Source of the DNA: Enoplolaimus lenunculus
Lineage: Eukaryota > Nematoda > Enoplea > Enoplida > Thoracostomopsidae
NCBI GenBank assembly: GCA_030248215.1
Contig: JASANG010001444.1
Coordinates: forward strand, 29,061-93,060
DNA length: 64,000 nucleotides
Reading direction: 5' to 3'
The translations under genes and the position numbers were made by a program. Below are positions 56,131 to 64,000 of the stretch, piece after piece. Numbering within the stretch: the first letter of the stretch is position 1; every line of letters begins with the position of its first letter. The notes beneath the pieces are model-generated. The model was not told the origin of the DNA. It saw only the letters and a program-made list of their open reading frames with translations, and ran no database searches.

Positions 56131-56210
56131 ACGTGGCGCAGTGGTAGAGCGTTCGCTTAAGGATCCGTGAGCTGAGAGTTCGAACCACCCCTGTACGCCT
56201 GCTTTTCCAG
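56131..56210 (+). repeat. tRNA-like SINE head with A and B boxes
   Basis: TGGCGCAGTGGTAGAGCG (about 56134-56151) fits the Pol III A box and D arm, and GAGTTCGAACC (56176-56186) fits the B box at normal spacing. The anticodon and acceptor stems do not pair well, so this is more likely a SINE head than a tRNA gene. Confidence 0.5.
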
Positions 56211-56646
56211 CTGTTTAGTTAAAAGTTCTCGAGTCCCTGGTTCCTGCTTAGACTGACACGTAGTTCACAGGCTTGCAAAATGTATTGAAATACCAGGAAG
56301 CGAGATAGTATTTGAAAATTGGTTTCCAGAGCTAAATTGAAAATTATTTTTGAAAATTATTTTGTACGAGTATATTGTAAGTTATCTGGCATTTTTGCGC
56401 TGTATCCCATTGTGTTCCAAATTGGCTTGACTTCGTATACGGTTATGCTTAAATTTTTCATGAAAGTGTGCCTTCAAAGTTTGTTGGTCTCCCTTCTGTT
56501 TAAATTTTGAATCAAGTTTTTTCTTTGTATGAAATTGTTTTGTTTACTGGTGATAGGTGTTACAGCGATTTGAGAATTGTATCATTAATCAGTTACAATA
56601 ATTTAACTTATAATATTGTTACTCGTATTATTATTATTATTATTAG

Positions 56647-56955
56647 TTGTAGTGGGACTACATTTATTGAGCGAAGCTCGAACACACGTAAGCAATTAAG
56701 GTAATATGCAAATTAGTTATTAGCTTGCTTATTACCTTTAGTGAAATATTGTAAAAATGCATAATTCATGCTTATCATTTATGCTTATAAGCAAATTGTC
56801 TATTAGCTAACTACTCAATTATCGGTTTTGGCGGTTTCAGTAACCCTATTAAAAAGTCTTAATTTTGTCTTGTCAATTAAGCCAATATGCAAATTAGGTA
56901 TTAGCTAACTATTCAATTATCGGTTTTGAGGGTTTGTAGACAATTTATTCGGCAA
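56647..56955 (+). repeat. Family F repeat, short copy
   Basis: About 77 bases of the head are identical to 12418-12495. They are followed by about two diverged units (TATTAGCTAACTACTCAATT, TATCGGTTTTG). Confidence 0.8.
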
Positions 56956-57139
56956 TTCTGTTTATCGATTGATAGGAGATTGGTATGTATCGCACGAAGC
57001 TAGTGATGTGTGTTTAGTTGTGTAAATGAAAAACTACTAGCTATCCAGTGATATAAGTTCAGTTAACATATTAATATACCTTTGTGCGACTCAATTACTT
57101 TCAACATTGGTCATATTTACAAGCTATATCCCGTTAATT

Positions 57140-57335
57140 ATCGGGTAAATTAGCATTCGGTTCCGGTATCGGGTAAATTAGCATCCGGTTCCGGTATCGG
57201 GTAAATTAGCATCCGGTTCCGGTATCGGCTAAATTAATAGCCGGTTCCGGTATCGGCTAAATTAGCATCCGGTTACGGTATCGGCTAAATTAATATCCGG
57301 TTTTCGGTATCGGGTAAATTAATATCCGGTCGACC
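57140..57335 (+). repeat. 29-bp tandem repeat derived from family L
   Basis: Six to seven units of TTAGCATCCGGTTCCGGTAT plus CGGGTAAA, ending AATATCCGGTCGACCGCTG, which is the family L right end. It is an internal expansion of that MITE end. Confidence 0.8.
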
Positions 57336-57784
57336 GCTGTTGTACAATACTATTATTATAGCACATAGTTTTTTGAGAATTGCGCTGTTATGCGCTTGTT
57401 GTACTACTAGTGAGAGTGATTATACAAAATATTATTGAAAATTTCAATTCTGTAACGATGAAAGGAATTTCAAACGTTTGTGTGTTCCGCAAATTCGAAA
57501 CGGAAAGCGAAACTGTGAAAAATAATCGTTAACGCATGATTGGGAAGTGGAAACAGCATTGTGAAAAGCCGTTTTTGGTGTTTTATTTGTAATGTTGTTT
57601 TTCTTTGTTTTTGTTTGTGATTTATCGGGCGGTGCAAAGGTTTGATGTTGCGCCCTTTGCTCGTTTGGCTGCGGGCGTTTATAGAAATTGCTATTTGCGT
57701 TCAAAATCGTAAATGTTCCACGTTTGCTCTGATCGAAGACGCTGGCTAAGTTCATTTTTTAAAAAGAAGTGTAAACTTTGTATT

Positions 57785-58060
57785 ATTTTATTTTTGTTAT
57801 TTTATTATTGTTATTTTGTTTATCATTATTGTTATTCTTATTATTATTGTTATTATTTATTATTATTGTTATTATTATTATTATTATTACTATTATTATT
57901 ATTGTTATTACTATTATTATTATTATTACTATTATTATGATTATTATTACTATTATTATTAATATTAGTATTATTATAATTACTATTATTATTATTACTA
58001 TTATTATTAATACTATTATTATTATTATTACTATTATTATGATTATTATTATTATTAATA

Positions 58061-58091
<31 letters not shown>

Positions 58092-58470
58092 TACTATTAT
58101 TATTAATACTATTATTATTATTACTATTACTATTATTATTAATATTAGTATTATTATAATTACTATTATTATTATTACTATTACTATTATTATTAATACT
58201 TATTATTATTATTACTATTATTATGATTATTATTATTATTAATTATTATTATTATTATTATTATTACTATTACTATTATTAATACTATTATTATTATTAC
58301 TATTACTATTATTATTAATACTATTATTATTACTATTATTATTAATACTATTATTATTATTATTATTACTATTATTATGATTATTATTATTATTAATATT
58401 ATTATTATTATTATTATTACTATTACTATTATTATTAATATTATTATTATTATTATTATTATTATTCATA
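57785..58470. repeat. Long (ATT)n/(ACT)n trinucleotide array
   Basis: About 690 bp of ATT units with regularly placed ACT and AAT substitutions, giving blocks that recur (ATTATTAATACTATTATT). Frames through it read as poly-Ile or poly-Asn and are not genes. Confidence 0.95.
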
Positions 58471-58868
58471 TTTTATTTGCTTTGTTATCAACATTAACGA
58501 CCAGTTGAAATAAGACGTATATTTGAGTTAGTGAATGACTGTTTATTGTTACTGATTATAGGATGTTTTTAATGTCAACAAAATATACTGAGGTCTGTGT
58601 CATTGTATTACAATCAGTTATTTTGACCATTGAACGCAAGCTGTTGTTTGGGCAGTACCGTTCTAGAGGAGATGAGGGTGGTCATTTTTTGAGCTGCAGA
58701 TGACTGTGTGGATTTAAAATTAAATTTAAAATCGTCAGGACGCGTGTTTGGTTTAAAATGGCAATGTATGCATAATTGTTGGGATGAAAAGGATGAATAA
58801 AACAAAAACAAGAGTGCATTTTTTGAATGTGAGAAAAATTCAATGAAAGAATTGTAGACTATTGGAAC

Positions 58869-59266
58869 CAGAGTGGGCATTTACCCGCGAGTCGGGTAAA
58901 AAAATTTTGAGGCGCGGGATACTACCCGCGGGTAAAGATTTGTATCACGTGAGTAAAAAATTCACAGTTTTTACTCGCGGTAAACTTTTTTAAGTTTTAA
59001 GGTGGAAAAGCTACGCTACTGTCTGTCTTGTTTGTGGTCCGATGCTGCGCGTGGTTTATTTAGAGGCGTTTGAAATTGAGTTGTTTCTACGTGGTCAAAT
59101 TTCATTTGTAAAGTTCATTGAAGTTATGACAGAAAACTTCATTAAAGTGCGAATCACCAGCGATCTTTAAAACACTACTTTAACTTCAGGTGCGGGAAAA
59201 AGTTCTTGTTTGTGTGGGTAACGCACGGGTCGGGTACACAAAACCTTACCCACTTCAGAGACTCTG
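58869..59266. mobile_element. hAT-like MITE with CAGAGTGGGCATTTACCCGC end
   Basis: CAGAGTGGGCATTTACCCGC at the left and ACCCACTTCAGAGACTCTG at the right. ACCCGCGAGTCGGGTA and its relatives are repeated inside. Flanks ATTGGAAC and ATTCGGAAC are nearly the same. Confidence 0.7.
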
Positions 59267-59398
59267 ATTCGGAACGGCGTTTAAAATACGCCTTCAGTTC
59301 AGATGCGGTCGTCGAAATTTGCTGACTGCGGCTCTTTTTTGAACTGTCGATTTTCGACGAAGCCGAGCTTTTGTTGCCATCCTGCAAGTATTCAATAT

Positions 59399-59766
59399 CT
59401 GGGTGCAATCGGAATTTCAATTCCGATTAGAATTCCGAATCAAAACGAGTTCCGATTCCGATCGCACAATCAGTCGGAATCGGAATTTCCACATTTTAGA
59501 CCTACTTGTTGTGATATGTTGTATAAAAAATCTGCATCATTTGTCTATTAAATTGTTTTCGATGAGTTGACTTGTCAATAATTGATTGTAGTTTAGTTTT
59601 ACAGAGCCAAAAACGATTGCCAATTTCTTCATGCGACGTTTTTGAGAATTGATGCCAGCCAACAGACACTCTAAATCATTATTACACTTGTTAATACAAT
59701 ATATCCGTATAGTTACAAAGTTTGTCGTTCCGATTCCGGTATAATCCAGTTCCGCTTTGCACCCTG
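59399..59766 (-). mobile_element. hAT-like MITE family M with perfect 8-bp duplication
   Basis: CTGGGTGCAATCGGAATTTC at the left and CAGTTCCGCTTTGCACCCTG at the right. Flanked by TTCAATAT on both sides (59391-59398 and 59767-59774). Confidence 0.88.
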
Positions 59767-59840
59767 TTCAATATGTATGTATTTATGTATATATGTATTT
59801 TGTATAGAAGTATGATGCTAATCACACGGATATGTATGTT

Positions 59841-60016
59841 CAGTGGCGGATCCAGGATGTCAAAATGGTGGGTGCCAAAATTTCACAGGTAATAAACTTA
59901 CTTTTGACCCACACACAAACCACCAACTATTGTCACAAAATTGCTATATAATTTTTGTCGAGATGCTGTTGGGGGGGGGGCACGGCCGGGGTGGCCCCCC
60001 CATGGATCCGCCAGTG
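59841..60016. mobile_element. hAT-like MITE with CAGTGGCGGATCCA ends
   Basis: CAGTGGCGGATCCAGGATG and CATGGATCCGCCAGTG are inverted ends of a type I recognise from many animal hAT MITEs. The flanks TGTATGTT and CGTATGAT match at six of eight bases. Confidence 0.8.
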
Positions 60017-60019
60017 CGT

Positions 60020-60880
60020 ATGATTATATAACATTTCATGGTAAATACGTAACGACGTCCGTTTTTGCTGTGAAGCGAAACTGTTTCAGCTCAGCGATGA
60101 TTGGTTGTTGCGTATTTATCGCTGAAATACGGATCGATTTTACTCAAATTGAAACCTTGGATCGCTGAATAATTGTATGATTTCCGTGGTTTATTGTTAT
60201 TATTATTATTTGTGTTGTTATTTTTGTTTTTTTTTGTATTTGGAATTGTATTGTTGTTATTTTTTGTTGTTTTGTTGTTTGTATTTGAAATTGTTATGTT
60301 TTTATTTTGTTGTTGTTGTTGCGGTCGTTGTTGCGGTTGTATGATTCTATTTTTGACGAGAAAATTGAAAAAAATTAAGAGAAAAATTTATAGTTTTTAG
60401 GTATATACATACATATATAAATATATACATATATATGAATATATATGTATGTATAGTGCTTGACCTAGATTCTGTCGGCCAAGTTCATGGATAAATTTAT
60501 GGGAATTTCGAGGAAGCCGACGTGGTCGTGTGCTGGCTGATTATGATGGAAGAAAGTTTGAGTTTGAGTTTAAAATAATCGGTGGTGTTTGTAGTTTTGT
60601 ATTTAATGTTTAATTTTTATGATGGTTTTTGTTTTTATGTTTTTATTGTTTTTTTGTGTGTGTGTGTGCTGCTTTTTGGTTTCTATTTTTTATTTTGTTT
60701 CCGAATGTTTTGTTTATGAAATCCGATTGAAACGACTAAAAATGGAAAGTTATTATTATTGTGTGTGTTTGCTGTGTTTTGTCCGGTTCGACTGGTCTTA
60801 ATTAGGTTTTGGTTTACTACATTGCATTGTGAATAATGTCATTGTCAATGCTGACAATTTTGGTGAAATTTTGATCGAAT
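60020..60880. other. T- and G+T-rich DNA, no gene recognised
   Basis: T-rich runs with GTT units (60190-60340) and a TATA/CATA microsatellite (60400-60455). Hydrophobic open frames at 60173 and 60619 reflect composition. Confidence 0.45.
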
Positions 60881-61028
60881 TAGGGTTGAGGTGTGCGTGT
60901 CATACGGCGCTGTCTTCTCACCGTCAGTCAGTATACGGGTATTGTACGTGTGAGTGATTCGTGTACGATACGTACCGTACTGTGACACACGGCGCCGGAC
61001 GTGATCAAAAGTATAGCGCTATCCTTAC
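60880..61028. mobile_element. PIF/Harbinger-like MITE (family C), parent of the adjacent satellite
   Basis: TTA then GGGTTGAGGTGTGCGTG at the left and AGTATAGCGCTATCC then TTA at the right. Its right half (from GTACGTGTGAGTGATTCGTG) is the part repeated in the satellite that follows. Confidence 0.75.
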
Positions 61029-62590
61029 TATGTTGTTATCACTTATCAGGTATTAAGCCTAAGCCTAAGCCTAAGCCTAAGCCTAAGCTGTACGTGTGAG
61101 TGATTCGTGTACGATACGTACCGTACTGTGACACACGGCGCCGGACGTGATCAAAAGTATAGCGCTATCCTTACTATGTTGTTATCACTTATCAGGTATT
61201 AAGCCTAAGCCTAAGCCTAAGCCTAAGCCTAAGCCTAAGCCTAAGCTGTACGTGTGAGTGATTCGTGTACGATACGTACCGTACTGTGACACACGGCGCC
61301 GGACGTGATCAAAAGTATAGCGCTATCCTTACTATGTTGTTATCACTTATCAGGTATTAAGCCTAAGCCTAAGCCTAAGCCTAAGCCTAAGCTGTACGTG
61401 TGAGTGATTCGTGTACGATACGTACCGTACTGTGACACACGGCGCCGGACGTGATCAAAAGTATAGCGCTATCCTTACTATGTTGTTATCACTTATCAGG
61501 TATTAAGCCTAAGCCTAAGCCTAAGCCTAAGCCTAAGCCTAAGCTGTACGTGTGAGTGATTCGTGTACGATACGTACCGTACTGTGACACACGGCGCCGG
61601 ACGTGATCAAAAATATAGCGCTATCCTTACTATGTTGTTATCACTTATCAGGTATTAAGCCTAAGCCTAAGCCTAAGCCTAAGCCTAAGCCTAAGCCTAA
61701 GCTGTACGTGTGAGTGATTCGTGTACGATACGTACCGTACTGTGACACACGGCGCCGGACGTGATCAAAAGTATAGCGCTATCCTTACTATGTTGTTATC
61801 ACTTATCAGGTATTAAGCCTAAGCCTAAGCCTAAGCCTAAGCCTAAGCCTAAGCCTAAGCCTAAGCTGTACGTGTGAGTGATTCGTGTACGATACGTACC
61901 GTACTGTGACACACGGCGCCGGACGTGATCAAAAGTATAGCGCTATCCTTACTATGTTGTTATCACTTATCAGGTATTAAGCCTAAGCCTAAGCCTAAGC
62001 CTAAGCCTAAGCCTAAGCCTAAGCCTAAGCCTAAGCTGTACGTGTGAGTGATTCGTGTACGATACGTACCGTACTGTGACACACGGCGCCGGACGTGATC
62101 AAAAGTATAGCGCTATCCTTACTATGTTGTTATCACTTATCAGGTATTAAGCCTAAGCCTAAGCCTAAGCCTAAGCTGTACGTGTGAGTGATTCGTGTAC
62201 GATACGTACCGTACTGTGACACACGGCGCCGGACGTGATCAAAAGTATAGCGCTATCCTTACTATGTTGTTATCACTTATCAGGTATTAAGCCTAAGCCT
62301 AAGCCTAAGCCTAAGCCTAAGCCTAAGCTGTACGTGTGAGTGATTCGTGTACGATACGTACCGTACTGTGACACACGGCGCCGGACGTGATCAAAAATAT
62401 AGCGCTATCCTTACTATGTTGTTATCACTTATCAGGTATTAAGCCTAAGCCTAAGCCTAAGCCTAAGCCTAAGCCTAAGCTGTACGTGTGAGTGATTCGT
62501 GTACGATACGTACCGTACTGTGACACACGGCGCCGGACGTGATCAAAAGTATAGCGCTATCCTTACTATGTTGTTATCACTTATCAGGTA
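61029..62590 (+). repeat. Satellite: half of a Harbinger-like MITE alternating with (CCTAAG)n
   Basis: Ten near-identical units follow the parent element. Each is about 125 bp of the right half of family C plus its flank (CTTACTATGTTGTTATCACT..CAGGTATT), followed by about four to nine CCTAAG hexamers. GTACGTGTGAGTGATTCGTG starts recur near 61088, 61247, 61393, 61544, 61703, 61866, 62038, 62178, 62329 and 62481. Unit sequences are almost invariant (AAAAGTATAG or AAAAATATAG), pointing to recent amplification. Confidence 0.95.
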
Positions 62591-62783
62591 TCAGGTCATT
62601 TTTTGGGGGGGGGGTAACGTTAGTTTGTATAAGTTTCAATTTTAATAGCACATTTAAGCACGTAATTCGCTGATCACATAAGGTTTAGTACTTGAAAGGT
62701 TTTAAATTTAACAAACAAAATAACTGCCGCAATCGAGAAAATCAGATTAGAGCAAACCCGCGAGAACCCTGTATGGACAATGG

Positions 62784-63150
62784 CTGGGTGTCCGAAACCC
62801 TACTTAAGTACGATTTAGTACTTAAGTACGGGTTAAGCAATTACTTAACCATTTTGTCGTTATTAAAAGCGTACTTTTTTAGTTAAGTAAATACTTAAGT
62901 CGACGATTAAATGGGTCGTATTACAGCGTGGCAGCTCAGGTATGCTGACCTTGGTCTAACTGAAGTAGTAGACTCATGGTGCCTCTTTGATAATAAAGCA
63001 GAACTAATTGCTATTTCGTTGTGACAGTGGCTCTCGTTTGTCTTTTATCTGTTTTTGTTCGAAAAGTTAAGTATTTACTCAAGTAGGTCACTTAAGTAAT
63101 TACTGAAGTATAATTTAAGTAAATACTTGAGTAAGATTTCACAAACCCAG
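62784..63150. mobile_element. MITE with CTGGGTGTCCGAAACCC ends, full of ACTTAAGTA palindromes
   Basis: CTGGGTGTCCGAAACCCTAC and GTAAGATTTCACAAACCCAG are inverted ends. Near both ends ACTTAAGTA or close variants recur many times. The centre (62900-63050) has no such motif. Confidence 0.7.
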
Positions 63151-63640
63151 GCATTATTCGTTATTTTTTGAAGCTTAGTCTATACCCGAAATTAACATCT
63201 TTGTATTGTGTTAGTATTTTGAAACAAATTATATATACATATACATACATACATATATATCTGAGATTTACAAACTCCAAGGTTCGAGCTCGGATTCGGT
63301 CATATGTCGCGGATCCGGTGCCACCCGGATATATACCGGATACTTAATTTGCTAAAAAAAATGTGAATTGGTGTAATTTGTAGTTAAGTGATAAAATAAT
63401 AGTCACTGTTTGCGAATACAATAATATTAATTTATAAGACTAATGTAATATTGCCAATTTTGTTGAGTTTTTGACGCGTTTATGTGTTGTATTTGTGTTG
63501 CTTATTTTTTTGTTTTATTGTTGCTATGTTTTTTGTTTTGTTTGCATTCAGTTGAAGCGTTTGAATTAATTTATTTGAAATATTCGCGAATTTTTTTTGA
63601 CGTTTACAAGTGGATCTAAGTTAGGTACGTTCTGAATGAG
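63151..63640. other. AT-rich DNA, one hAT-like scrap
   Basis: A fragment of the CAGGGTGGC family lies near 63280-63330 (GAGCTCGGATTCGGTC, GATCCGGTGCCACCC). Nothing else is recognised. Confidence 0.4.
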
Positions 63641-63641
63641 T

Positions 63642-63896
63642 TTAGGGTGGCGGTATACGTTTGATGACGTCACGGCGCTGTCCGTCAGCGTAAGGTATCG
63701 TAAGTGAATTATATACGTACAATACCATGATAAATGGAGCTAAGTTAGATACGTTTTGAATGAGTTTAGGGTGGCGGTATATTTTTGATGACGTCACGGC
63801 GCTGTCCGTCACCGTAAGGTATCGTACGTGAATTACTTACGTACAGTACCGTATGTTGACGGACGGCGCTGTGCGACAAGTATGGCGACGCCCTTA
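63642..63896. mobile_element. PIF/Harbinger-like MITE (family C), left half duplicated in tandem
   Basis: TTA then GGGTGGCGGTATACGTTTG at 63642, and the same left end again at about 63766 including 30 bases of its outer flank. The right end TATGGCGACGCCC then TTA occurs once. The first copy breaks off after about 80 bases. Confidence 0.75.
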
Positions 63897-64000
63897 GCGT
63901 ACAGGAGACAAGAATATTCAGCTGGTTAGAAAAAGTAAAAGTGTTTAAGGTTCAACTTGAATTTATATACGTTTTCAACGTTAAAGTTTGAAGATTTTGA

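Larger units (their letters stand above)
55341..64000. other. No further cadherin exon found; repeat-filled DNA
   Basis: I searched for an LDYE-type strand or a DxNDNxPxF linker preceded by an acceptor and found none. If the gene is intact, this is part of one intron larger than 8.6 kb. Open frames here are short or made of simple repeats. Confidence 0.55.

Noticed and set aside
57778-58469. Poly-Ile and poly-Asn frames
   Set aside because: Simple trinucleotide array.
61029-62590. A true chromosome end
   Set aside because: The hexamers are broken up by 125-bp units, and ordinary interspersed DNA continues for 1.4 kb beyond.
60880-62590. CRISPR-like array
   Set aside because: Repeats are long, the spacers are hexamer runs, and the context is animal DNA with spliced genes.

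Overview
This is animal nuclear DNA: one large multi-exon gene on the + strand, set in 64 kb packed with short non-autonomous DNA transposons (MITEs) and tandem repeats. Hexamers of the TTAGGC type, the nematode telomere unit, occur in many places. Together with a classical neural-type cadherin related to HMR-1/CadN, they point to a nematode. The species cannot be read from the window, and the hexamers sit inside transposons, so this is suggestive only.

Layout. Positions 1 to about 34,500 hold no gene I can support. They consist of MITE copies, minisatellites, fold-back elements and stretches of G+T-rich DNA. Positions 34,590 to 55,340 hold 29 exons of the cadherin, joined by GT-AG introns of about 160 to 1,050 bp. 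The first large exon encodes a signal peptide, a long divergent propeptide and a furin-type site (RPKR). The later exons encode twelve complete cadherin repeats and the start of a thirteenth. The membrane-proximal region, transmembrane helix and catenin-binding tail are not in the window. From 55,341 to 64,000 I see no further exon. This stretch holds a tRNA-like SINE head, trinucleotide arrays, MITEs and a satellite at about 61.03-62.59 kb.

Mobile DNA. At least ten MITE families can be separated by their ends. Two families start with GGCC, have 8-bp target duplications and carry runs of TTAGGC inside. A third has GGG ends and TTA duplications (PIF/Harbinger-like). Several have CAGGG-type ends with 8-bp duplications (hAT-like). 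Several cadherin introns contain such insertions. The most striking features are the TTAGGC-carrying MITEs and the satellite, in which half of a Harbinger-like MITE alternates with TTAGGC runs.

Limits. All boundaries are read by eye and hand counted, so allow an error of one or two bases for exons and several bases for degenerate repeats. Transposon superfamily names rest on end sequence and target duplication only; no transposase was seen.
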